Below, piece by piece: positions 12,401 through 25,600 of a stretch of 64,000 nt of DNA. This stretch comes from Paragorgia papillata (lineage: Eukaryota > Cnidaria > Anthozoa > Scleralcyonacea > Coralliidae). The stretch is taken from contig JAWNZC010000348.1 in the NCBI GenBank assembly GCA_035771165.1, positions 2,964,501 through 3,028,500 of the forward strand. Direction: 5' to 3'. The first letter of the stretch is position 1. Every line of letters begins with the position of its first letter. The translations under genes and the position numbers were made by a program. The notes beneath the pieces are model-generated. The model saw nothing but the letters and a program-made list of their open reading frames with translations. It ran no database searches and had not been told where the DNA came from.

Positions 12401-15400
12401 TCAACAAACTTCTTAAGTAAATGTGAGGTTTGAGAAACATAAAAAAATATTCTATAATTATGAATGTAGATATGTTCAGTAGAAATCAGTTTTGAGCACA
12501 TGTTACGCGACAAAATTCTCTTTTTAATAAAGTATGGGCAACTATATTTTCTGAAAGTACGGGATCTAATATATAAAAAAGCCAAATTCATTTGCTTTCT
12601 ATTACGTGTTGTAGACAAGCAAATACAAGTTCATTGTTAACATGGTGGTCTTCGAGTCCACGAAAGATCCTTGACACTTTGGAGTTTAGTAACTTAGATA
12701 AAACTATCAGCGCACTGCATGGTAGGGTTATTGTTGTTGGAAATCCGAAGGTGGTAATGACAATCAAGTTTTGCAAAGTGAGTTCCTGCAGTGTGTCCTT
12801 TTGTATTTATGATTTAGTTATTTTTACTTTACTTTACTTTACTTTACTTTACTTACCCTTACCCTTACCCTTACCCTTACCCTTACCCTTACCCTTACCC
12901 TTACCCTTACCCTTACCCTTACCCTTACCCTTACCCTTACCCTTACCCTTACCCTTACCCTTACCCTTACCCTTACCCTTACCCTTACCTTTACCTTTAC
13001 CCTTACCCTTACCCTTACCCTTACCCTTACCCTTACCCTTACCCTTACCCTTACCCTTACCCTTACCCTTACCCTTACCCTTACCCTACTTTAACTTACC
13101 TTATTGTATTTTTTATTTACAGTGTATTTATTGTTTGTTTGTTTGTTTGTTTGTTTGTTTGTTTGTTTGTTTGTTTGTTTGTTTATTTATTTATTTATGC
13201 AACTGGAATATTATATATGTCTATGTCAATGTTAGTTCTATGTCAATGTTATGTCTATGTTTATGTCAAGGTTATGTTTATATCTATTCTGTGTCTACTG
13301 TTTGTCTATGTCAATGTTATGTCTATATGTTTATGTCTGTGTTTAGTGTATGTCTATGTGAGTATTGTACGTGAATGTATATGCCACTATTCTCTCAATT
13401 CTATGTATTTCCTATTGTTACATGGATTTTAGAATGTATCTAAAAAAGAAATGAATTACGACAATCGGTATGTATTGTAGGTCTTTTTCTTCACTTGAAC
13501 TATGTGTTTTTATATGGTTGTATTTTGTATGATTGAGTGACAAAGTAAGATGAACAATTGAGAATTTTTGTTGAACTAATTTTAAAAACCGGTCATATGG
13601 GCGCCAACGATCTAAACCAATACGGTATACATTGGTTTCCGATTGCTAACATGCAGAGAGTGAGCAAGTGAGTGAGCCAGTGATCAAACTCCCCCGCAAC
13701 AATAACTCGTCCCTATGCTTCGTATATCCACGATTTAAGAAAAGTCTTACATATAAGTACAACAGTTGCAGTAAAATGTTAACTATCACCTTGGTCGAAG
13801 TGTGCATGGCGTATGTTTCCTTCTTTATTTAAGTGTTTAATTAATTGGCGTTGTTTTCTAGGCGCTGTTTGGTCCACGAAGAAGAAAAAGTCATCATTTT
13901 CGAAAAGTCGCAGAAGACTAACTGGATAACTGTATCTGATTTTGTTTACAAACAACTCACTCAACATGTAAAAGCTGTTTCACTAGACTTCGTCCTTTAT
14001 TCTCCTTCGTTGAACGTGTTTAGGTAAATAAATAAGTGTGACATTGTAATGGTGTAATACTAAACTACACGGCACCGCACCGCACCGCACCGCACCGCAC
14101 CGCACCGCACCGCACCGCACCGCACCGCACCGCACCGCACCGCACTACACTACACTACACTACACTACACTACACTATTGATTTTTTATTACAAATTAAA
14201 ATTTACAGGTGATGGGTCTTGATTAAATCCTTCGAGATAACAATAAGTGCCATTAATGGTCATACAAATATAGATAATTATATACATGAAATAAGTAAAT
14301 TCTTAAAGAAAATTGGTAATAAAATTTAAAGGGTTAATATGTTTAAAGAAGTTCAAAAGTAAAGTTCTAACATAACAATATTAATACGAGTCAATATGTG
14401 AACAGTTTACTCAGGATCAACTTCTACTTCTAAGACATCTTCTGTGATGGCAAGATGTTCCCGGTAAATGTTTGTCGAGCCTTGAATTGCGTCAGTGCAA
14501 CAAAGTTTTCTGAACAAGGAACGGTATCTTTTGGACATTCGTTTTTGGACATTCGGAGCCGAGAGCACCAACGACAAAACCAAAGACCTCACATTGCTTG
14601 CCTTGACCAATGAAAAATTGCTTCAGCCCTTCATATTTATTGATTTTTCGTAGTTGAGCATCATGAAGGGCTTCAGCATTATTATCACTACACTACACTA
14701 CACTACACTGCACTACACTACACTACACTACACTACACTACACTACACTACACTACACTACACTACACTACACTACACTACACTACACTACACTACACTA
14801 CACTACACTACACTACACTACACTACACTACACGACACGACACGACACGACACGACACGACACTACACGACACGACACGACGTAACGCCATGCAAGTGAT
14901 GCAATGCCATACCACATAAATTATTTATACAATGCAGAAGGTATTCAATACAATACAATACAAAACAAGACGATAAATACAATACAGTAAAATACAACAC
15001 AGTAGGGTAGTTATATTCTGTTTGTCTACAGCTTGGTTTATGACAAATCACATTAATGTCCTACATTGTTAGCAGCCCAGAAATATCTAATTATCTGTGG
15101 GGTTTTTTGTTATAGTGCAATAAAATTATCATCCCAAGTGTTGCTGGCATCAACTCTGCAAACCAGTTTTGCAGTTAAGACCTTTCAATTTTGTGTGAGC
15201 GGATCAAATGGAAATATACTACATAGTATATATCAGGTACTTTTTCTAGACATATAAAGGCAAATAAGTACAGGAAGTATATTCCTCAAACTCATTAATA
15301 ATTCATGAGGAAAACATATACTTGAACAGTTTTTTGCTACCAGAGTCGTATCCAATCAATGGTTAAAACGTCAGTTTAATATTCAGAAGATTATTGGTTT

Positions 15401-16630
15401 GATCCCCATCTGAGGAGCAGAAACTTTCCCTGAGTAACTAGTTACATGCTAGTGTCTAATCTTCTAGCCGACCCTTAAGGGTTTACTAATCGGGGAACAC
15501 CAGCTATAAGATCGATTAAGCTAAAGTTGATTTTGCGCTTCCGAAGCATAGGAGAGAACCACCAACTGTACTTACATGAGTCACAAGTTCGGACAAGTGG
15601 TTATACCGATCAAAGTACTGACCTTATCTATCTGCATGGGCTTAGCTTCGGTCCACAGCAAGGAGAGGCCGTAAACACTACCCGCGTGCTCACAAAAATA
15701 CAACTTAAGAATTCCCGGACTAACGGGACGAAAGATCGGCGTTAATAAAAAGTTACATGGAAGTATCCACAAATGTTTTGATTTATTTAACATCAACTTG
15801 TTACAACAACTACAAGGTAACTTGTAAGGTATACACTGTATACCTGACCTGTTAGATTTCTATTTCTATTACGTTTATTTTTTAGATTTTGTTTACACTG
15901 GTTCTTATTGTGTTGGTGTTTCGCCAAGTTTCTTCTTCTGCCCAAAAGAAAAAAATCGGTTTTAATGTTTGCTACCAAATCGAGGTACGCTGACGTCATT
16001 CATGTGTTGCTTTTTTTACGTATTTGTGTGTTCAATTTTGAAAGCGTTAGGCTAGCTATTTCAGCTAATTATTTTAGCGAGCAGTACGGAGTTTGGTTGC
16101 ATTTTTCTTTATCTACATAAACTTTGTGTTATATATTATTGTCGATTTCAGTTCACGAGCGGTTCGGAAATTCGTTGCCAAGTATCAAATTACGTTTCTA
16201 AGTTCAGAAGTTCATTACGAAGTTCGATTTGATGTTCAAATATTCGATTCGAAGTTCGCATTTACGAAAAACCTTCGATCGACCAGACATTCTTTTGATA
16301 TGATTTCCTTCGGAAAATATGTTGTTAATCATTCTGCAATTCCAAATTACCAACTGTATAGCTAAAGAATGGCTAAAGAATGGCGCAAAGCTGAACTTCG
16401 AATTGAACATTCGAACTTCATAATGAACTTCTGAATTTAGAAACGTATTTTGATACTTGGCAACGAACTTCCAAACCGCGCGTTTAAAAGTGAGCTGAAA
16501 TCGACAATAAGTATCACACGTGCGAAGATTAGTGTAATGTAAAGCGTTGTGGTGCCTTCATTTCAAAAGTGTCGAACGTTTCTTGAAATTATGAGTGAAA
16601 GTAGAACTTGTACTAAGCCGTCATTGATTG

Positions 16631-16663
<33 letters not shown>

Positions 16664-19600
16664 TGTTTGTTTGTTTGTTTGTTTGTTTGTTTGTTTGATT
16701 GGTGATAGAAAATGCAATCGATGTTACCAAAAATTGCTGGAGATATTTAAAATAACTGGTGTATATTCTATCTTATGCAAGTAACGCTTGATACATCACT
16801 AATCATTAGTTTTGTTTATTTTTTTATTTTGTGTTGTAGTTCTCAATTTTTGTTTTGTCACTGATTTCGTTCGTCGTTCTGTGGTTATGGATTAACAGTC
16901 AATATTCAGCGTTGGCATTGCTCCGTGATGCGTCCTACGAAGCAGATCTAATGAAAAGCGCGCACACTATTTGCGATTACCAGGTAATATTCTATTCTTT
17001 AAAAGCACCAATACAAAGAACCATCAATTTGCACTAGTAGGGACTTTTAGATTTAGTACGCAAAACGAAAATGAAGACCAGTTGACCAATATGCATCCTT
17101 CAGCACATTTTGGTTCTTCACACATGCTTTAAAGACCTATAAATATTCTTTTTTTCGTACCAAACAAGCTTTTGTTTCAAAGTTCTAGCGGGCAACAATT
17201 GAGCACTTATTGCCCGAGCAGGCAATAAGTTCTCAATTGTTGCCCGCTCGGTATACATTGAAATTTAGCTAAGGTCATGTGACCACAAACCAACCAATGA
17301 CACTCATCGTTGTATCCAGCGAAACTCTAGCTATATAACAATTGCTTATATTTTCTTGAGTCGTATTGTATTTACCACATATGTTCTTTTACACTTATTG
17401 CGATATATTTTTTGTGTGTATCAAGTTCAAATCTTTATTCCACTGTGTGTAATAGACACAAGCTGAAGAAACTATACTTAAGAAGGACTAAGTCAAAGTA
17501 TTTTGATTTAGTCACATACGAAATAATTGCGATGTAGTCTGAGTAGCATAAAGCTTTCGAGTTGGAAGGAAGGATTTATTTAGTTGACTACTCTTACGAG
17601 TGATTAAATTCTAGAGGTAATCAAGCAAAAATGACATAAAGGAAAATAAAAATTTAATATGTACAGCAGCTAACAGGTAATGTGGAGATCGTGTATCAGT
17701 ACTGATATCATCACTAAGTGATGTTCTTTAGTGTGTAGTGAATTTTTATATATAGTGAACAGAAAGCAAATGGTCGAGGTTAAAAGAGATGACTCTTCGT
17801 GGCTTTTCCAAAATATGTTGTCAAATCTGTTTTTTTCAAATTTGTCGTCAAGCTTCAGTGGGTCGCAAGATTTTAGCAATCTTCTGGATAACCTAATCAC
17901 AATAAGAACTTTAATCCTTGTCAGAAATCTGGTTTACCGCCTAGCTTTTTGGAAAAAGAAATTAAAGGCGAAATAACTGGACTGGTGTCTTTGAATCATC
18001 CCTTCTAACCGTGACCAAAGTGAATATGCATTTCGTGTCCTCATGGCAATGTCAAGTAAAAAAGAACCGTTATACCACAGTTATCCAGCATGTGTTTATT
18101 GCGTGTTTTGTTTATTTTTAGGAATGTCTGATGTTGTTTTTGAGTTTACTGCTGTTTTTCGTTTTCCTAAAAGTATTTGACTTGGTTGGAGTGGGGAAAC
18201 TGTTGTCCTATTATGTCGTGACATTTTCGAAATTATTAAAGCTTGTTTTAATGCCACTGGTAAGTGCTAGTGTTAGGAGTACAATACATATCGCTTAACT
18301 GTTTCTTGCGAAAGACGTACTCTAGTATTTTCTTGTGGCTAAAGCCATGCAGTTTTTTCCTTGGCGGCTTTTTTTGCGCGAAGTCTAGTGGATCTGGGAA
18401 TTTTACTTGCTAAAGCGTTAAAAGAGTTAAAACCTATTTCAATTAAGTTTCTTTATTCTCGGTGACGCCAGACTCGTAAAGGGGAAATAGTTTGCAATGA
18501 AATTAAGGGCAGTCTCAAATGAATTAGTCAAATTTACAGCGATAAAAGTACGTACTTGGCGGGAAACGAAATAGTCTGGTTAAAAATTGTTCAAAGTGAG
18601 AAAATTATTGTCCAGCAAATAATCCCAAGATGGCCACAGCAAACACTAAAACATCAAAAACATCTTTATTACGCTGGAACTTTTCCTTCACTAATAATGT
18701 AAATAATAAAAAAATTGACTATACAATATAGCACAATGCTTTTACAATAATAGTGATTTATAATCTAAAATTATTTTAATAAGGAAAACATGAAAATGCA
18801 TGATAACTTACAATTTGTAGTTTCTCTTAATATAAATGTTCTTTTCTGTTTTTGGTTTTTTTTAGTTTATGTTGATATTGCTTTTGACAGCATTTTCACA
18901 CATAGGAGTGTTGTTATTTGGTAATTATTTGGAAAGCTTCAGTACATTTTTAAAAGCTTTATCGCTCAATGTCATTTATCTCAGGGATATTAATACTGAA
19001 AACTTATTCCTGGAAAATCGTAATGACCACGTGATACTTGCTCTTTATGTTATTGGTTTCTGTGTTGTTATTGGGATAACTTCCTGTTTGGTAAGTTTTA
19101 CTCTATCTCTATTCCGTGAATATGTTGCAGAACTAGGATTGTACGGTTTGCAACAGATTGTACAGCAAGAGCTGGGGGAGACTTACTAATTTCAAGCTGG
19201 AGAATTTGACTGGAGATTTACACAATGGGTCAATGCAATCTGTAGTCCGTATCAAGTACTCCAGGGGGGGGGGGGGGGTACTCTCGTATACTAAGGTATA
19301 CGGGTATACTAAGGTATACGGGTATGTGCCGCCCTATAGGGCATACAAATTGTCTAGTTTGGTCTGGAATAAGGTGCCTATTTTGGTCTGATATAGAGTA
19401 TGGATGCTGATGTGACACCAGTGCTGGGGTAGGGTATTGATTTTTTTTGTTTTTAGGTCTGGGATAGGGTATAGAAAATCGCCTTTTTAGGTCTGGGATA
19501 GGGACAGGATTTTCAGGTCACGTCGGCACACCCCTACCCAAAAATTGCTAGAGTAGTCCCCCCCGGCAAGTACTTCTATTGTTCAATTCGTTCCCAGATA

Positions 19601-22600
19601 TAAGATTTTGTTCGAGTTTTATAGTGGCTCAGTAGTTTGATTGGATCGGAAGATTGCGGGATCGAGTCTAGAGCTCAGAGTTTTTTCTGGGTGTTGGCGG
19701 CTGGTGACAGCTTGTACAGCAAGAACTGAGAAGACGTTACTAGCTACTCCAACCTGAAAATACTATAGGTGTTAGGACACATCCTTTTACCTGTGCCACC
19801 CGATATAGGAAATTTATCCCCCCCAAAAAAATTTATCCCCCTCGGGCCAAATTTCCTAAGAAGTTTGTCCCCCTCTTCGGAAATTTGTCGCCCCACAAGA
19901 ACACGCTTTACTTTATGTTATAACGTACGCTATACGCTCAGAAACCAAGAAGCTAAGCTACTTCTGAAACCAAGTTTATAAAACTGTCAGTATTTACAAC
20001 TTGAGATTAAATAGAAAGTTCAGATTACCTTTGGGAAGGAAGCGTAATGAAGAAGATCGATTTTGCTTTGTTAAATCAATGAAGAAGATCGATTTTGCTT
20101 TGTTAAATCAATGAAGAAGATCGATTTTGCTTTGTTAAATCAATCTTCTTTATTATGCTTACCTTCCAAAGATAACCTGAACTTTCTATTCTATTCCAGT
20201 TTTTATTCAGACACATTTTTTATTTTTTTTTATTTTTTTTTTATTTTTTGTAGGGGGGGGGGGGTATTTCCTGTGACACCGGGTTAACATGCACCATGGG
20301 TTTGTCCAGGTACTCCATGCAGTTTCCTCCTGTATAATAACAACACTGGAGCAATGACGAATGACCCTTGTTGGACCTTTAGGGAAAGCATGACTGATTG
20401 GGTTATTTAGTATAAATAAAGTTAATTTAATTTATACTAACTAAAAACTAGCATTGCTATGGTTTTTACGTAGCCACAACCATACCATATTAGTATCCAC
20501 ATCTGTTTGTTTGTTTGTTTGTTTGTTTGTGTGTTTGTGTTTTTTTTAATAATTATTTGTTTTCAACAATATATAGAGAATCTTTTTGAGTTTTTACAAT
20601 TTGGCATTTCTATTCTATAATTCTTATTGCAACAAGACATGCAATTAACAAAACAACAATGCTTGCAATGACGATAGCTGAAATTTTTGCTATAATACTT
20701 TAGATATTCTCTACGCTGTACGGATTGATTTTGGTGAATCGAATGGTTTCTCTTTTGGCTAGGTCAAAGCAGCATTTTGTCAAGCACATTTATACTGTCT
20801 GCTTACAGTGAAGAACAAGAAAATGTCCATGAAAGCCATGGTGACCAAGGTTTCTAAAAGGTAATTTAAAAGACTACTGATTAAACAGTCAAAAAATATG
20901 TTACTTTTAAATGAAAGTTCCATTAATTATTTATATTTAAAAACTATCTCTCTATAACTCTTTCCTGTCCGAATTGGTCTTTAGTATTTTATTCTGGCTA
21001 ACGCCAGACGATTTTATTCACCTCTGGGGAAGCCCTTGGACAGGAATGAGTTATAAACTATCTCTCTAAAAAGGACTGGGGGCTAAGCATCCTTACTTGC
21101 AGTCAGCGGCTGAATTGCGAAGGACGCAGATCAACGTGGCCGTGTCGAGGCATACATAACGACACAGTTCAGACCTAAGATGTACTGTAGGTGTTGATTT
21201 TATTGAAGGAGAAAAACCGGAGAACCCGATGAAATACCCTCGAAGCACAGGAAAGATCAACTACAATTCTACAGTACTCGCATGAGTTCCAAGCTATCCA
21301 AGTACAACCCGCCTAACCCAAACAAAAACCGTGACCATAATCGGTAACGAGCATGGATTGGGAACGACTTCGTAATTGACAGTGTAATTGGTTACTTAAA
21401 ACCTGGTTTCCATATAAACGCTACGATTGCTCAAAAATGAACTCGGCGATCGTAGCGATCATATGGAAACCACTGACGCGACGATCGCCGGGATAGAAAA
21501 CCGCCCGCCTTAGCGTTCATATGGAAACAGCGACACGATCGTTGATCGTTGCAATCGCCGAGTTAATTCTTGAGCGATCGTAGCGATTACAGTAGAAACC
21601 CGCTAACAAGAACCTACATTTTACCAAATCAGCCTGGGATAGGTTCTTATATTCTTATATATTCTTATATAAATAAATTCTTAATTTCACCCTGAGGTTC
21701 TTAATATAGTGGTAGGTTCCTGTTAGCAGGTTTTTACTGTATATGGAAACCAGGCTTAAATAGCCAATTAGAATAACCCTTCATATTATTAGGTAGGGCT
21801 CTGCACCGCCCAAGTTGTCCGGGGCGAAGTGACTTATCTTTAGCCTATTTTTGTACTTTCTTGCTCTCTAATGTCTCTGTTGTTGTTTGTTTTCCAGGAT
21901 TCGATTGTTTGTCAGGCGTTACTTTAATAAACGAGCCCAACAAGGACAAGTTCATGTGCCAGTTGTACCAATGGTAGAATATTTTAATGTTATAATCAAC
22001 GTAAACTGATAAGATTTATTTAATAAATTAGAGTTAATACAATGTTGTTAAATTTGCTTTGTCAAAACTAACTGAAAACTAAATCAGGCTCAAAGTCAAC
22101 TGTCTCTTATAGTACAGTGCAGTACAGTGCAGCAGAGCAGAGCAGTGCAATGCACTGCAGTATAGTACGGTGTGGTGTGGAGAAATTTGTTGAAATACTG
22201 TGACTATAGGTCGAGGTCTTTTGACAAACTTTCAGGCGTCGCGATAGCGGAAGAAACACTGTTGTTTAGCATATCAAACAAAACAGTAATTAAAAGATTG
22301 GGGTGAAAATTAATTTATGTAATTTTTTCTTCCGATAACCAAACACCATTTCGGTGCTCATTTTCTTTTCTTCATGAATTTGAGATGGTATAGTAAGGCT
22401 GCACTACAGTACTAGTATGTGTTAATTGATGGTCCCGAGTGTGATATGGGATTTAACATTAACTTACCGAGAAAGAAACAACAGTTAGAAAGGTAGATAC
22501 TCATTAGCATGCGATAAGCAGTCAAAACAGTGGGATAACTAGTTATCCGAGTGGAATAACTATAGTTATCCCACTATGCATACTCATCTGCATGCTAATC

Positions 22601-25600
22601 AGTTGAATAAAGGATTTAACCGGTCTGTTAGAACAATGAAATGTGGGTTTGTCATGAGATAATACGCAGTATCAGGACACTGCGCTATACGATTGCGAAG
22701 TTGGTACTCGAATGTACACTAGAACACACTGTGTCTACTTATAAAGCACTTGACTACGCAAAATTACTAAATAAACTGTATTTCAGTAAACTAAATGAAT
22801 AAACTCAATGAATCAAAAAAACGATTTGGAGGATTATTATAAGAATCTGTTTCTTTCTATCTTTTGGATTAACCATAGTTAATAGAAACTAAACATGGTT
22901 TGGAAGCTTAAAAAAGTCACTGTTTTATGTTTTTGTTCAGGTTTATGGAAATTTGTGCACTTTCCTTGTTACTGAACCTATTGTGTTTTCTGTATGAAGA
23001 AGCAATCGTCGAATAGCAACGTTTGGGTTCAATCGCTGAACCGTACTATTTAAATATTGATAAAGCTAAAACAAAGGATTTGTGCACCTTCAGGTACCTT
23101 TCAACGTGAATCGTATTTCGATTGTTAACTGCTTTGAAGTTTGCCGGGTTTCCAAACCATGTTTATTTTCTATTAACTATGGATTAATCTACCGTGATGG
23201 AAATCTAAAAGCTTCCATCATTATTTCATCGAAATGTTGTAATTTGAACTCGTTATGAACGACCTGCGGTTCATTTACTCTATTTTTGTCTAACTTTCTT
23301 TTCAGCATTACATTTTCAAAGAAGTAAACGAACAGTTGGACGACATTCTGTTTCGCTTAGTAAATTTATTTACGAGAGAAAACATGCCTCCTAAAATCGT
23401 TGCTGACAGTGCAAGCTCTTCACCACAATATAGTGATGGTCAAGTGGAGTACGTACATACAGCGAAAGATCATGTGAGTTTGCAAACACTTTTCTCTGTC
23501 ATTTTGTCTTTGGTTCTTGTACTCCTTTTGACTTTTGACTTGTTTCGTTTCTTTTGTTTTTTTTATTTGTGGTTAAAAAAATAATTGAAACGTTTCCTCT
23601 GTTTGATCACAGAATAGTAAGACAACCAGAAGTCCAACTCGCGTCGGAACCTTTGAAGTTTATGTCCTCGCGCATCTTTACTCGTCGTCATCCTACGCCA
23701 TCCTGGCAAGTTGCCCCGGCAGTTTTAACCTTTTGAAGGTCAAAACTGCCGGGGGAACTTGACAGAATTGCATAGGATGGCGTAGATATGCGGCCACTGA
23801 TCTCAAAAGAAAACTGGATAGTGCAACCTATTGTCCACTGGTTCATAAAATGAAGCCAGCTAAACAAAAGAAATCCGTCATTACTAAGGGACCAAACATG
23901 CTGAAAAATGTCTTTATGTCTTCTTAAAACGTCTTCTGTACCAAAAAAGAATATTGAACTATATTTTCTTTCAAAGATTCAGCATCTCATTCAACAAAAT
24001 GTTTATATCGGTGCCAGAATACGCTAGAAAGACCATCACTTGGTCCCTTAGTAATGGGTGACTTCCGGCTTCATTTTGTAAACAATAGATACTTAATCCA
24101 GTTTTATTTCGAGATCAGTGTATGCGGCCCACTGAACTACCTATATAACTGGACTGCGGGTGCTGCCCAAAAATGTGTGACCATTTTCAGATTCAAAATG
24201 GCGGCGTTTATAGATCCTTCTGCTAATGGTAGCGACCACTGACATGTATTTATCGCAACTTCGTTAATATTGTTTTCAACATTTATGTAAATGCAAGGCG
24301 ATTTTTGTCACTTCACATGTATGGTTGGTCATTGTTAATTGTGGAACCAAGACTTTAAAGGCGTACTGAATTAATTATTTGTCTGACCAAATAGGGATTG
24401 ATAACATGATTTCGAGTTTGCATATACAAAATATCAGTTTACGTTTGTTGCTGAGCGGCCCGGAACATTTTCATGATAAGAGACTTATTGTAGCTCTGAA
24501 CTACAACATAATTTTTAGACAATTATTGCTGTAGGCTTGTAACTCTGAATTAAGACGTCCCGGATGTACGGCACGAATAATCAGCAATACAATAAACAAT
24601 TAATATATGGCAGTTGAACCGTCAGTCAGAAGCCTTTCGTCTTCTAAAATTATGACTTTATCGAGTTATAACGCACTTGGAAAAGGTTAATTGATAAAGA
24701 CACTCTAAGAAGAACTCGACTACGCCTCGCTTCTTTACGATTTTCTTGTGTTCTTCATCGCTTGCCCTTCTTTATCGAGCTGGCGACTTCATAAAACAAA
24801 ATGTTTGTAGATCCCAGTCTGGACCGTCTGATAGTTGTCGTCCGGTTTTCTTGTTTTAACAACGGGAAAATAGATGGGCGATGGAAATCTCTTCTTTACT
24901 GGACTATAAAACAGTAACTAGTAACGACGAGTTTCTTGTCTAAAATATACAATTTTAAATACCTGTGTCAACAGTCCGGTCCTTAGGTATCGGTCAGCGA
25001 CCATTAGCAGAAGGACCTATAAATGCCGCCATTTTGAAACTGGAAATGGTCACACTTTTCCCAACTCAAAAGTAATAGGCGCACGCAGTCCAGTTATATA
25101 TGGGTCAGTGATGCGGTCGGATGGCGTAAAATATCGCGCATGCGCATTGAAGAAATGCGGACAAGTTTTCACTCGAGTTGGACTTCTGGTTGTATTACTA
25201 TTCTGTGGTTTGATAGCGTCATTTTGAAGAGAATGACGTTGCGTAATTTAACAATTTTACTCAATGATTATTTATACTAATCCTAGCACTCGTCCTAATC
25301 CTGCGTTTAGATCAAATTTAAATCAAAAGATGTATTCAGAGTTTGGACCAAATGCCATTCTGAAGTCGGCGAACTCTATCCTTTCCCTATCATATTGGAA
25401 TAAAAAACGTCTCTCTTAGTCCCCGCGAGTTTTAATTGTCTTCACAACTGTTTAAAGTGTATTTACAGTGAAAGATACCTTTTCAAATACACTGTTTCAC
25501 TTGGACGAAATCTGCATGAATATGATATGAGATTGGTACTTACAGCTCTTCCACGTTTTACTTTGATTTTAAGATGTTAAAAGTTGCTTGATGATATGCA

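Noticed and set aside
12792..13374. 260-residue plus-strand frame rich in Leu-Pro
   Set aside because: Only its first part (12615-12777) is an exon; the rest reads the (CCCTTA)n and (TTTG)n repeats past a strong GTGAGT donor.
14654..14899. Frame of repeated LHYTT
   Set aside because: Translation of the CACTA/CACGA pentanucleotide array.
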